Assembly (NCBI GenBank): GCA_009823505.1
Contig: VZQC01005718.1
Span: forward strand, 928,514-992,513
Length of the DNA: 64,000 nucleotides
From: Rhizomys pruinosus
Lineage: Eukaryota; Chordata; Mammalia; Rodentia; Spalacidae
Direction: 5' to 3'
Shown: one piece after another, positions 50,689 to 60,784 of the stretch
Layout of the letters: every line of letters starts with the position of its first letter
Numbering within the stretch: the stretch's first letter is position 1
Translations under genes and position numbers: made by a program
The notes under the pieces: generated by a model
Databases searched by the model: none
What the model was told of the DNA's origin: nothing
Seen by the model: the letters and a program-made list of their open reading frames with translations, nothing else

Positions 50689-50828
50689 AAGATTAAATCT
50701 GTGTATTTAGTTTAGACTTAACTATATCAGCATTCCAAGTCATTTTAGGACTGATTACATTTCTTCTCTTAAAGAAGGAATATATAATTATAAATGTTCT
50801 TAAAACATGATTAATTTGGTTTGCAAGG

Positions 50829-51238
50829 TGTTGTAGTTTGCTTCTCCATTCCTGTGACAAAACATTCTGACCAGTACCAACTTGGGGAGGAAAGGGTTTA
50901 TCTGTCTTATAACTCCCAGGTCACAGTTCATCACTGAGGGAGCCCAAGGTAGGAACTCAGGGTAGAAATCTGGAGGCAGGAGCTGAAGCGCAGGCTGTGG
51001 AGGAACAGTGCTCACTGGCTTGCTCCCCTGGTCCATGCTCAGCCTGCTTTCTTATACAGCACAGCACCACCTGCCCAGGGACCGCACCACCCACAGTGGG
51101 CTGGGCCCTCCCACATGACTCAACAATCAAGAAAATCCCCCAAAGACATGGCCACAGGCCAGTTTAATGGAGGCAGTTCCCCAATTGAGGCTCCCTCAAC
51201 CCAGGTGTGTCAAGTTGACACTAAAGCTATCCAGCACA
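50829..51238 (-). mobile_element. MaLR provirus: 3' LTR
   Basis: 410-base LTR from 'tgttgtagtttgcttctcca' to 'gctatccagcaca' (plus reading). On the minus strand it starts TGTGCTGGATAGC, the MaLR pattern. Its left edge matches the partial LTR at 52815-52875 base for base with few changes. Confidence 0.88.
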
Positions 51239-51267
51239 ATTGACTCCTTGTCAACTTGACACACAAA

Positions 51268-51410
51268 ACGTGGCGCATGCCTTTAATCCTAGCACTTGGG
51301 AGGCAGAGACAGGAGGATCTTTGTGAGTTCAAGGCCAGCCTGGTGTACAGAGTGAATTCCAGGACAGCTGGGGCTACAGGAAGACCCTGTCTCAAAAAGA
51401 CAAAAAAATA
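51268..51410 (+). repeat. B1 SINE inside MaLR
   Basis: 5'-shortened B1 ('gtggcgcatgcctttaatcc' to 'ccctgtctcaaaaagac'). Confidence 0.93.
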
Positions 51411-51481
51411 AAATTAAATTTAAAAAATCACTAATTTTTTTTCACTTTATCTTCCTTTCCCTCTTTTTTTTTTTTTTTTTT

Positions 51482-51682
51482 GATGTTTTTTGAATGTACT
51501 GTCTGCATGTAGGTCTGTGTACTCTTGTCATGCAATGCCACGGAGGTCAGAAGAGGGCATCGGATTCCCATGGAACTGGCATTAAAGACGGTTCTCAGCT
51601 GCCATGTGGATGCTGGGAATCAAACCCTGGTCCTCTGCAAGAGCAGTCAGTGCTCTTAACCACTAGGCCATCTCTCCAGCCC
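51482..51682 (-). repeat. B2 SINE inside MaLR
   Basis: Reverse B2 with a long T tail (51463-51481) and head 'gccatctctccagccccc'. The flanks 'acacaaaa' and 'caaaacacatc' suggest it entered close to the B1. Confidence 0.93.
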
Positions 51683-52814
51683 CCAAAACACATCACTATT
51701 AAACCACCACCTTTCCGTTTCTTGTCCCCAAGAAATGACGTTAACATTAGTATCACAACATAAGACAGTACAACCTTAAAAGCCCCACAGTCCTTAGAAA
51801 ATCTAAACACTTAAAAGTTCAGTCTCTTTTAAGTCTCTTAACTGTGGGCTCCTGAAAAATCTAAAACAAATACTGTCTTATATCAAGGGGAAGACTCAGG
51901 CACACCTAAGCAAAACCCAAGTCCAACAAAGTAGCTCAAGGCTCAACACCATGATCCAAAGGGTCTCGGCAGCTCCCCTTCTCTGACTCTGCCATCCACA
52001 GCACACACAGCTCATCTCTCAGGACCAGGCCAGCTCCATTCCAGACCTGCTGCTGATCTTTGTGGTCGTCCCATGATCCTGGCATCTTCAAAAAGCTGGG
52101 GTCTCCACTGAACCTGAGGTTGCACCTTCACCAATGGGTGCTTCTGACCTCTCCTGGTGCAAAGCCTCAGCTTCTCTCCATGACCCCTGCAATCCTGGGG
52201 TCTTCACTGCAACCGAGGTGCACTTCCACCAATGGTCTTTCCTGACCTCTCATAGCGCCAAGCCTCAGCTGCTCTCTGTGACCCCTTCACATTTCAACAC
52301 CAGAACCGTATAGGAGACTCTTACACATTACCAAGTCCTGCTTCCAGCTTGAGATGGAAGGTCCCGCCCCCTCTTGACCACAGCTTCTGTGTGCTGACCC
52401 TGAAGAAAGTCTTCTCAGAAGATTTCACCAGGTAGGTCTCCTGTTACTTACAGATGATTTTTCAGCCCCAGAGAGCCAGCATCAATTTTCCCAGTACAAC
52501 AAAGGTTTGACTTCAGGTTCTGGTCTCTTGTTATTTACAGCTAATTCTTCAGTCCCAGCTGAGCAGAACCCACAGATTCTTAATTTTAAAAAATATATAA
52601 ACAGCCCTGATGGTCTCTGCTTCCCTTTGAAGCTTCACAAGCCAGGCCTCCATCATCTGGAACTCTTTCGCCATAACTGTTCCAAGTTGCACAGCAACAA
52701 ACTCTAGGCACTCAATGAATTTTGCAGCACAAAGTTCCAAATGCTTCCACAATCCTCCCCAAAACACAAGGTCAGGTCTGTCACAGCAATAACCCAGTCT
52801 CTGGTACCAATTTC

Positions 52815-52875
52815 TGTTCTAGTTTGCTTCTCCATTGCTGTGACAAAGCATTCTGACCAATACCAACTTGGGGAG
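52815..52875 (-). mobile_element. MaLR provirus: 5' LTR, broken
   Basis: 61 bases ('tgttctagtttgcttctcca' to 'ccaacttggggag') equal to the left edge of the 3' LTR. The copy continues for about ten bases after 53351 ('gaaagggttt') and is then lost, so its outer end and the provirus duplication cannot be checked. Confidence 0.88.
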
Positions 52876-53346
52876 TATATTAGTCAGGGTTCTCTAAAGA
52901 AACAGAAGCAACAGGACGAATATATAGCTATATACAATTTATTGATTTGCTCACGTGACAGAGTTCAAGGAGTCCAACAGTAGCTGTGCTTCACTGGAGA
53001 GGCTGAAAATCCAGGGAACTGCTCAGCCTGCAAGGCTGGATGTCTCAGTAGTCCCAATCTGGTGCTGAAGGCCAGATGGATTCCAGGAGATCTGCCAGTC
53101 TCAGTACACGCTGGGATCCTTAGGGTTGATCACAGCAGCAAGACAAACTCACCAGTGAGAGAGAGGCAAGCTGCAGGAAAAAAGGGACCAGATCCCTCTG
53201 GCATGGCCTTTAATACTGCCTGACAGCAGAAGGTAACGCCCACATTTGGGGTGGGCCATCAGGTTGAGGTAGTCCAATCCGAAGTTCCTTTTTTTCTTAT
53301 TTGTTCCTTAGTCCAGTCAAGTTGACACCCAGGATTAACCATCACA
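52876..53346 (-). mobile_element. Solo MaLR LTR nested in the 5' LTR
   Basis: 471-base LTR of another MaLR subfamily, from 'tatattagtcagggttctct' to 'aggattaaccatcaca', flanked by GGGAG at 52871-52875 and 53347-53351. It splits the older LTR exactly between 'ggggag' and 'gaaaggg', so it inserted later. Confidence 0.95.
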
Positions 53347-53377
53347 GGGAGGAAAGGGTTTTTTTTTTTGTTGTTGT

Positions 53378-53515
53378 TTAGTTGGTTGGTTTGGTCATGG
53401 TATGTTGCCCTGATTGGCTTAGAAATGTATATAGACCAGGCTAGTTTTGAACTTGTGGCAATCCACCTGTCACTGTATGTAGGATTATAAGCATGTACTA
53501 CCATACCCAGCAACA
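53378..53515 (-). repeat. B1 SINE, old
   Basis: 'tatgttgccctgattggctt' to 'gtactaccatacccagc'. Confidence 0.65.
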
Positions 53516-53534
53516 CATAGAGTCATTTTGTTAA

Positions 53535-53758
53535 CATACTATTTATTATTTTTATTTTATGTGTATAAGTGTACTGCCTGCATGTTTGTAAGTGCATCTG
53601 TGTTGTGTAGTGCCCACAGAGATCAGAAAAGGGTGTCAGATCCCCTGGAACTGAAGTTTCAGATGGTTGTTAGTTGCTATGTAGGTGCTGGGAGTTGAAA
53701 CCAGGTCCTACAAGAGCAGTCAGTGCTCTAAACTGCTGAGCTATCTTTCTAATCTATC
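53535..53758 (-). repeat. B2 SINE
   Basis: 'ttttatgtgtataagtgtac' to 'gagctatctttctaatc'; head somewhat decayed. Confidence 0.88.
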
Positions 53759-53794
53759 ACACATAAGGTCTTTTAGGAAATTAATTAATTCAAG

Positions 53795-53875
53795 TTTTTT
53801 TTCAGCACTAGAGATTGAACCTGGAGCGCATGCAGGCTAGGTAAGTGCTCTCCCACTGAGCTGTATTCCCACGCC
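53795..53875 (-). repeat. ID SINE
   Basis: 'gtaagtgctctcccactgag' 'ctgtattccc', reverse ID. Confidence 0.7.
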
Positions 53876-53879
53876 ACTT

Positions 53880-54010
53880 CCTAATGGTATAATCCTGGAC
53901 AGCTTGGTTAACTTGCCTGCGCTTTAGGTTCCCAAATATAAAATGGAATCATAAGGTCCCCTTCTCTAGGAATTGCACAGACAGTAATGAAGTGGGTAGA
54001 GAGGAGACAG
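53880..54010 (+). repeat. MIR SINE fragment
   Basis: 'cttggttaacttgcctgcgc' 'tttaggttccc' and 'aatataaaatggaatcataa' follow the forward MIR core. Confidence 0.6.
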
Positions 54011-54204
54011 CTTTCTGGCATACTATAGATATTCAGTATATGGATATTGGCTATTTTGCTTGCTTTCTGCTCACACAGGCTAGTGACTAGGTAACAACAG
54101 TGGGGGTTGTGATTCATGTGATTGTCCACTGTTTTCACACTCAGGACACACACTGCTGTGCACAAAGCTGAGCAGCATGCTTATCTCCTAGAAATAAGTA
54201 TACA

Positions 54205-54295
54205 AAGTAGATACCATTTTATTCATGGGGAACTAAGACTTGGGTAGTTGATGTGCCTTGAGCTAGATTAAAGAGCTGGCTTCAGGAAAGCAAGG
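54205..54295 (-). repeat. MIR-like fragment
   Basis: 'ataccattttattcatgggg' 'aactaagacttgg' resembles the reverse MIR core. Confidence 0.45.
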
Positions 54296-54366
54296 ATAAA
54301 GCTCTGTGGGTTGCACTTGAAACCCTGCTTTCATAAATCGTTCCTTCTTTGAAGGCACGACTTCAA

Positions 54367-54605
54367 GTGGGATGACAGCACAGGACTTTAATTCTAGCAC
54401 TTGGGAGGGTTCTGAGTGTCAGACCATCCAGGACTTTATAGAAAGACCCTCTGGAGAAAAAAAAGGGCAGATTTCATGGCCCAGGCCTGAAATTCTAGCT
54501 ATTTGGGAGGCTGAGGCACGGCAGGGGACCACAAGTTCAAGTCCTACATCAATTACAGAGTAAGGGAAAGACCAGCCTGGACATCTGAATGAGGCACTGT
54601 GTCAA
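54367..54605 (+). repeat. Two old B1 fragments
   Basis: 54367-54458 ('ggactttaattctagcactt') and 54472-54605 ('gaggctgaggcacggcaggg'). Confidence 0.6.
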
Positions 54606-54616
54606 ACAATAACAAG

Positions 54617-54712
54617 GGGACTGGGCCTTTAGCTTAGGGGCAGAGTGCTTGCCTAGCGTGAGCAAGGCTCTGGGTTCGATTCCTGGTACTGAAAATACAA
54701 TGAGAAAATAAA
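54617..54712 (+). repeat. ID SINE
   Basis: 'gcagagtgcttgcctagcgt' and 'ctctgggttcgattcctggt'; the A and B box regions are well preserved. Confidence 0.82.
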
Positions 54713-54906
54713 TTAAAAGCAATGTACACATTTTCCCTTGTGAAATTATCCCCTTCCTCTCACAGGAGATAGCACAGATGTGAGCCTGTACAAGTAAACC
54801 TCATTGAAATAAGGGCCAGCTAAAAGGATCCCTAATCACTCAAGCCCAACCACTTTAGGGGAGACTTTTCCTTCTTTCTCTCTGAGATGCCTATGGATAC
54901 ATAACA
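54713..54906. other. Short single-copy stretch
   Basis: Nothing recognised. Confidence 0.4.
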
Positions 54907-55022
54907 ATCAACTATGGTGACATCCATTTACAGTCCCAGCTATTCAGGAGGGCGAGGCAGAGTATCTCTTGGGTTCAGGGGTTTGAGACCAGTCTGGGTC
55001 ACATTAGACCCCATCTCAACAA
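54907..55022 (+). repeat. B1 SINE, old
   Basis: 'tggtgacatccatttacagt' to 'gaccccatctcaacaac'. Confidence 0.6.
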
Positions 55023-55042
55023 CAGATTAAAATATTAACTTA

Positions 55043-55300
55043 GGGGGCTGAAGAGATGGTTCAGCTGTTAAGAGCCCTGACTGCTCTTGCAGAGGACCTG
55101 GGTTCCATTCCTAGCACCCACATGGCAGCTAAGAACCGTCTTTAACTCCAGTTCCAAGGGAATCTGACGCCCTCTTCTGACCTCCACGGCATTGCACAAT
55201 AAGGGTGCACCAACCTACATGTAGACAGTACACTCATACACATAAAAAATAATACAGGACCTGAATTATAAAAAAATAAATAAATAATAAATAAATTTTA
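55043..55300 (+). repeat. B2 SINE
   Basis: Complete B2, 'gggggctgaagagatggttc' to an AAAT-rich tail. Confidence 0.94.
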
Positions 55301-55327
55301 AAAATATTAACTTAAAATTTTATTACA

Positions 55328-55330
<3 letters not shown>

Positions 55331-55360
<30 letters not shown>

Positions 55361-55498
55361 TGTGTGCTACACTGGCCATGTAGAAGAGGACTAATTGTGG
55401 AATTCGGTTCTCTCTTCTGCCATGTAATTCCTGGAATTGAACTCAAGTCATTGGTCTTGGCAGCAGGCATCTTTACCCACTGAAGCATCTCACCAGCC
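55331..55498 (-). repeat. B2-superfamily SINE with (GT)n
   Basis: GT run (55331-55366) then 'ggaattcggttctctcttct' to 'gaagcatctcaccagccct'. Confidence 0.7.
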
Positions 55499-55544
55499 CT
55501 AAAATATTAATATTAAACAAAACATGCATGCTCGTCTGTGAGTC

Positions 55545-55620
55545 TGGGTGTAGCCCAGGCTGGTCACCAGTGTCTGGCCCTCCTGCCTCAGCCTTCCAAG
55601 TGCTGAGATTTGAATCTTCT
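55545..55620 (-). repeat. B1 fragment, old
   Basis: 'tgtagcccaggctggtcacc' to 'ccaagtgctgagattt'. Confidence 0.55.
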
Positions 55621-55655
55621 GCAGGATTCAAGCTTCTTTAAAAATATTTTATTTG

Positions 55656-55806
55656 GGGCTGGGCATGGTGGGGCACACCTTTAATCCTAGCACTCAGGAG
55701 GCAGAGCCAGGTGGATTTCTGTGAGTTCAAGGCCAGCCTGGTCTACATAGTGACCTACAGGCTAGCTAGGACTAAAGAAATTCCCTGTCTCAAAAAGACC
55801 AAAAAA
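55656..55806 (+). repeat. B1 SINE, nested
   Basis: Complete B1 flanked by 'tttatttg' on both sides; it lies between the 5' duplication and the head of the chimeric SINE, so it came later. Confidence 0.92.
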
Positions 55807-55818
55807 AAATTTATTTGG

Positions 55819-56080
55819 GGGCTGGAGAGATGGCTCACTGGTTAAGAGCACTGACTGCTCTTGCAGAGGACCCAGGTTCGATTCCCAGCACCCAAATGGC
55901 GGCTAAGAACTGTCTTTAAGCCGGGTATGGTGGGGCATAGCTTTAATCCTAGCACTCAGGAGGCAGAGACAGGCCAATCTCTGCGAGTTTAAGGACAGCC
56001 TGGTCTACAGAATGAATTCCAGGTCAGCTGGGGCTATAGGGAGACCCTGTCTCAAAGAAACAAACAAACAAACAAAAAAA
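55819..56080 (+). repeat. Chimeric B2-B1 SINE with target-site duplication
   Basis: B2 'gggctggagagatggctcac' runs to 'ggctaagaactgtctttaa' and then becomes 'gccgggtatggtggggcata', a complete B1 with a CAAA tail. Together with the nested B1, the block is flanked by 'aaaaatattttatt' at 55640-55653 and 56087-56100. Confidence 0.9.
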
Positions 56081-56094
56081 AAACCAAAAAATAT

Positions 56095-56311
56095 TTTATT
56101 GATTATTTTAATTTATGTATGAGTGTATTGCCTGCCTACATGTAAGTGCACCTGTGTCATGCAATGCCCATGGAGGTCAGAAGAGGGGCTTGGATCCCCT
56201 GGAACTGGAGTTACAGACAGTTGTTAGCTGCCATCTGGGTGTTGGGAATTGAACCTGGGTCCTCTGTAAGAGCCATCAGTGCTCTTAACCACTGAGCCAT
56301 CTTTCCAGCCC
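56095..56311 (-). repeat. B2 SINE
   Basis: 'ttatgtatgagtgtattgcc' to 'gagccatctttccagcccc'. Confidence 0.92.
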
Positions 56312-56344
56312 CCGCAAGCTTCTTTTATTTGGGGGGAAAGGCGG

Positions 56345-56460
56345 TTGAGTTGGCTTTTATTCTATAGCTCAGACTGGCCTGTAACTCACAGCAATCTTCC
56401 TGCTTCAGCCTCCAAAGTGCTGAGATGCCACGCACGAGCCAGCATGCTTACCCAGCTCAG
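56345..56460 (-). repeat. B1 SINE, old
   Basis: 'tatagctcagactggcctgt' to 'gccagcatgcttacccagc'. Confidence 0.6.
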
Positions 56461-56477
56461 CCTTGCTTTTCTTCTTC

Positions 56478-56697
56478 TTTTTTTTAATTTTATTTATTTC
56501 TGTATGTGTATGAATGTACTGTCTGCATGCAGGTGTGTGCACCTGTGTTGTGCAATGCCGCGGAGGTCAGGAGAGGGGTCCCAATTCCCCTGGAACTGGA
56601 GTTCTCCTGGAACTGGAGTCACAGACAGTTCTCAGCCACCATGTGGGTGCTGGGGATCGAACCGGGTCCTCTGCAAGAGCAGTCGGCACTCTTAACC
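56478..56697 (-). repeat. B2 SINE, head missing
   Basis: Young-type reverse B2 that stops at 'gtcggcactcttaacc', so about 25 bases of the head are gone. Confidence 0.92.
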
Positions 56698-56719
56698 TAA
56701 CCCAGCCTCCGTACGCTCC

Positions 56720-57045
56720 AGCCAGGACAAATCTGATCATGTCCTTTGCTCCCAAGTCTAGCCTTGCAATGTCCTTGTTGGGCCAGACCCCTCTCTTCCC
56801 TCTCAGACCCTTCAGATCCAGCAGCAGCCCTCAGTTTCCCAGGAATGCGTAGCTATGCATTCCCCATGGATCTTACACATGCTCTTTCCTCTGCCTGGGA
56901 TGCCCTTCCCCTGTCACCTTCCTCCCTCACTATCTCATTTGCTTCCTGTGAGCCATTTTGACCTCATCTCTTGACAAGACCATTCCAAAAAACTGTGATG
57001 CACCTCCTATTCACCCCAATCGAAGCTCTCAGTAGATAGAATACC
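56720..57045 (+). repeat. L2-like LINE remnant
   Basis: 'aaatctgatcatgtcctttg', 'ctctttcctctgcctgggat' 'gcccttcccc' and 'caccttcctccctcactatc' follow old L2 3' sequence. Confidence 0.5.
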
Positions 57046-57639
57046 AGTCCCTTTCCCTGTGTCTGTCTCCCTAAGAGAATGGAGCAAGCTGAAATGGGGG
57101 GGCATTTGTACACTCAACATCTGGCACAGAGCAGTGGACACCAACCACTTTGTAATGAAGGTGTGGACAAACAGGCAGTGGAAACTCCATTTGGCACCAC
57201 CTGCCTCCTCTGGGGAATTTCTATTTTTATCAGGTCACATGAGCCATGTGTCTGGAGTGAATGGCAGTTTCTAAGCCCACCTGCCTGCACCCTTCTCAGA
57301 ATGTGCTATCTATAGTATTTCTACAGATTATATTTGTTATCTGATTCCAGGAAAAAAAATTTTCCCTGTTCAAATTCTGGGTTCCCAGTTTCCCGCTGGG
57401 AGTACGTCATCAGTGTACACTGTGTGAGGAAGAAGATAAATCAGTTCTCTCAGTCACGTGCAATGTGCTCATGAAAAACTGACTTAACAACCCGGAGAGG
57501 AGGACATGTGTTTGTCTATCCGGAACTTCATCAAACAGTCATGAAACCCTAACTACCAGCAGCTTCACCTGCCAAAGCTAGACAGGAGAAGGCCTGTCTC
57601 TGTGAACTCAGGTCGATTAATAAAATACAAGACACCTGG
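57046..57639. promoter_or_regulatory. SINE-free stretch, possible regulatory element
   Basis: About 590 bases without a recognised repeat. Between 57400 and 57465 a CRE-like 'tacgtcat', a GATA-type 'agataa' and an E-box 'cacgtg' sit close together. Function is inferred only from the motif cluster and the lack of SINEs. Confidence 0.25.
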
Positions 57640-58010
57640 GTTGTTGAGCCGGCTCAGCAGTTAAGAGCACGTACTTCTCTTGTAGAGGACCTGAACTCAA
57701 TTCCCAACAGCCACATAGCGCAGGGCAGCTCACAACTGCCTGTAACGCCAGCTCCTTGGAGATGAACATATCTGACTTCTTTTTTTTCTTTTTTTTTCTT
57801 TTTTTGGTCTTTTCGAGACAGGGTCTCCCTGTAGCCCCAGCTGTCCTGGAACTCACTCTGTAGACCAGGCTGGCCTTGAACTCACAAAGATCTGCCTGCC
57901 TCTGCCTCCTGAGTGCTAGGATTAAAGGCGTATGCCACCATGCCCGGCTGACATATCTGACTTCTAAAGGCACCTACATTCACAGACATAAACATAATTA
58001 AATTTTTTTT
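57640..58010 (+). repeat. B2 SINE split by a B1
   Basis: B2 pieces at 57640-57765 and from 57966 are separated by a reverse B1 (57781-57950) with 'acatatctgacttct' at 57766-57780 and 57951-57965, 15 of 15. Confidence 0.94.
57781..57950 (-). repeat. B1 SINE, nested in B2
   Basis: Complete young reverse B1 ending 'gccaccatgcccggctg'. Confidence 0.95.
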
Positions 58011-58280
58011 CTTCCACCTGCCTCTGCCTCTCAAGTTCTGGGATTAAAGGTATGCGCCACCATACTTGGCTTTTTTTTTTTTAATTTTTATGTATATGAG
58101 TATACTGCCTGCATGTAAGTGCACCCATGTCCTGCAATGCCCGTGGACATCTGAAAAGGGTGTCAGATCTGCTGGACTGGAGTTATGGACAGTTGTTAGC
58201 CACCTTGTGGGTGCTGAGTTAACCTGGGTCCTCTGCAAGAGCAGTCGGTGCTCTTAACCACTGAGCCATCTCTCCAGCCC
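58011..58280 (-). repeat. B1 head fragment and B2 SINE
   Basis: B1 head (58011-58071) then a complete reverse B2 (58072-58280). Confidence 0.88.
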
Positions 58281-59034
58281 CAACAGATACATTCTTTTCT
58301 CGCTAGTGTGCCGGTGCTCAGACTATGGGGCTTTCAAAGGTAGATGAGTAAATGTTAAACTTCCCTACAATGGATAGAAAGGCAGCTGATGACTTCATGT
58401 TTCTTTCTAGTTCTTTAGTCGAATTCTGTGGCTTTGCAAGGCCATAATCATGACGCCTTGCCACCCATGCCCTTGAGCGTGTGAGCATGGTATTCTGCTG
58501 AAATTTTGTAGAGTAGAAAAGTGTAAGCGAACTCTTTTTCACTCATTCCTTCTCCTCAGTACAACCAGCATTGAGAACTGCCTGCCAGACCACAAAGTTT
58601 CCATGCTGGTCAAGGTGATGGACACTCATTAGCATCCTAATCAGAAGTTTGAAAGTCAATAAAAATTAAAGGGAGATTGCACAAAAAGAACCCCTGACTG
58701 GCCATAAACCATCACTCCCACTGATGGGCGTTACTGGAGTATTGTTGGCCCTTAAGTTTCAAAACATGAACCTGGAACATACCACCTCCAACTGTCATAC
58801 TGCCCCCAACCATAAAGCGAGTGCTGCAGTGCTGCTCTGCAGATAAGTTCTTGTGCCCTTAATGGGCCCTAAGCCCTTTACAAAACATTCCTACCCAAAC
58901 TCCATAAACTCCTCCTCTGCCTGTGGTTGCTGTGCTAGTTCCCACTGGTCATCTCCCACTCCTCATTGACTAAGGTCATTGATTAAGGTCAGTTGAGAGT
59001 TTGGTTTCTTTTCCACCTGTGACTTCTAGTCTTT
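58281..59034. other. Single-copy sequence, no gene seen
   Basis: About 750 bases with no repeat I can name and only short frames. Confidence 0.4.
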
Positions 59035-59272
59035 TTTTTTTTTTTTTGGAGACAGGGTCTCCCTATAGCCCCAGCTGGCCTGGAACTCACTCTGTAGACC
59101 AGGCTGTTACTTGAACTCACAGAGAACTGCCTGCCTCTGCCTCCTGAGTGCTAGGATTAAAGGCGTGCACCACCATGCCAGGTTTAAAGGAAGTTCTTAG
59201 CAGTCATGTGGGTGCTGGGTCCTCTGCAAGAGCAGTTGGTGCTCTTAACTGCTGAGCCATCTCTCCAGCCCT
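59035..59272 (-). repeat. Chimeric B2-B1 SINE
   Basis: On the minus strand a B2 head (lacking a short segment after 'gcagaggaccc') runs to 'gctaagaacttcctttaa' and then becomes a complete B1 ('acctggcatggtggtgcacg'). Same joint as at 55819-56080. Only 'ctgtgac' is shared by both flanks, so the duplication is not proven. Confidence 0.8.
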
Positions 59273-59297
59273 GTGACAATTTTTTTTTTTTTAAAAT

Positions 59298-59425
59298 AGC
59301 TGGGTGTGGTGGCACATGCCTTTAATCCCAGCAATCTGGAGGCAAAGGCAGGCAGAGACATATGCCTGATCTACATAGCCAGCTCCAGGCCAGCTGGGGC
59401 TAGGGAGACCCAGTCTCAAAAAGCA
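59298..59425 (+). repeat. B1 SINE
   Basis: 'gctgggtgtggtggcacatg' to 'gacccagtctcaaaaagc'. Confidence 0.9.
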
Positions 59426-59439
59426 AACAAAGTTTTTTT

Positions 59440-59582
59440 TGTCTTTTGTTTTGTTTGCCTTTTTTAGTCAGGGTCTCTTTGTAGCCCCAGCTGGCCTAGA
59501 ATTCACTATGTAGACCATACTGGCCTTGAACTCACAGGGATCTTCCTGCCTCTGCCTCTGCAGCATGCCCTACCACGCCTGA
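59440..59582 (-). repeat. B1 SINE
   Basis: 'agtcagggtctctttgtagc' to 'catgccctaccacgcctgac'. Forms a tail-to-tail pair with the preceding B1. Confidence 0.9.
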
Positions 59583-59611
59583 CAACAAACAAAAGTTTTA
59601 AAAATAAAAAT

Positions 59612-59893
59612 CTAGCTGTACGTGGTGGTACATGCCTTTAATTCTAGCACTTGGGAGGCAGAGGCAGGCAGATCTTTGTGAGTTCAAGGCCAGCCTGGTC
59701 TACATAGCCCCAGCTTCCCAGATGCTGAGGTTATTGGCATGAGCCTCGTGCCAGGCTTATCTACTTGTTCATTCATATTTATGATTGGAGACAGAGTCAT
59801 GCTGTGTAGCCCAGCTGCCGTCCAACTCTCACTCCTTCTGCCTGGACGTGTGGTATGCGCTGACATCATAGGCATATGCCACCACACCCAGCA
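59612..59893. repeat. Two B1 fragments
   Basis: Plus 59612-59708 ('gctgtacgtggtggtacatg'), broken after 'ggtctacatag'; reverse old B1 at 59780-59893. Confidence 0.75.
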
Positions 59894-60360
59894 TGGACTA
59901 CACCTTCCCAGTGTCCTAACAGCTCTGCTCTCTGCACTTGTGTGGAGAACAGGGCATTCTTCCTCTAGAACTTCTAATTAGCATGCAGAAAGAGTTCTTT
60001 GTGAGACCCAGATGAGAGGCCGCTTGCTGTGTGACATTATTAGAATGGTTGGAGTTACTCTGCCTGTAAAATGGACTGTAATGAGGTAACTTGTTTACAG
60101 AGCTGCGAGATGAAAGGCTTGCAAGGGGCCAGGGGCTCTACGGCCTCCACCCAACTGGCCAGCTGAGCTCCCTGCTCGTTTGAGGGGCACGTGTACTCTG
60201 ACTGTCCAAGGAGGAGATGAGGACGGGAGGATGAGGTGGGCCGAGCCAGAGTCCGCTGGGAGTGAGGAAAAGAAATGAAAGGTGAGGGATCAAAGCAAGG
60301 GTCACCGATGGCCCTGGAGTAACACCAAGAGGGGAGGGAGCTGGCTGTGAGTAGAGGATT

Positions 60361-60365
<5 letters not shown>
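59894..60365. other. Single-copy, SINE-free sequence
   Basis: No gene recognised. Words such as 'cttctaattagcatgcag' and 'acttgtttacagag' (forkhead-like) occur; significance unknown. Confidence 0.4.

Positions 60366-60407
<42 letters not shown>
60366..60407. repeat. (GT)n microsatellite
   Basis: About 20 GT units. Confidence 0.97.
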
Positions 60408-60409
<2 letters not shown>

Positions 60410-60508
60410 CATTACCAAGGAAACAGATAACAGATAAATTCCCAGCCTTAAGGTCAGGAAGAAACCTCGTGCTTTCTTTCCAAATTCCATGAACTCCTTA
60501 AGCCGGCA

Positions 60509-60784
60509 ATGGAGTCACCTGTCACCCAGGTGACACCGCTGTTAGTTGGCTCTTTGGCCAGCACCCCTCAAGCCCCAAATGCACAGATTGGAGCAAAGGA
60601 AGGAAGGCTAAGGACCAGGCTGTCACAGCCGCTCTCCATGCTCACCCCAAAGGGCCCTCCTGGACTGTCACCCGAAAAGGAGCCGTTGGAACCAGGGGCC
60701 GCATTTCTGGCAGGGGAGGTCAGGGTCGGGCTTGCTGTCTCCCCGCTATCAGAGCAGTGTACTCAGAAGGAATATGAACTTTAG
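60509..60784 (+). CDS. Unidentified 91-codon open frame
   Basis: Frame in single-copy DNA starting MESPVTQVTPLLVGS and ending at TAG. Pro/Leu/Ser/Gly-rich with no domain or signal peptide that I recognise. The start has an acceptable context ('ccggcaatgg'). No splice sites or neighbours support it. Confidence 0.12.
   Translation: MESPVTQVTPLLVGSLASTPQAPNAQIGAKEGRLRTRLSQPLSMLTPKGPPGLSPEKEPLEPGAAFLAGEVRVGLAVSPLSEQCTQKEYEL

Larger units (their letters stand above)
51239..52814 (-). mobile_element. MaLR provirus: internal region
   Basis: About 1.6 kb between the two LTRs including a B1 and a B2. It begins with 'ttgactccttgtcaacttga' next to the 3' LTR and ends with 'tggtaccaatttc' just before the 5' LTR, the known MaLR joint. 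Many stops in all frames: MaLR internal sequences are non-coding and depend on other elements for movement. Confidence 0.85.
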
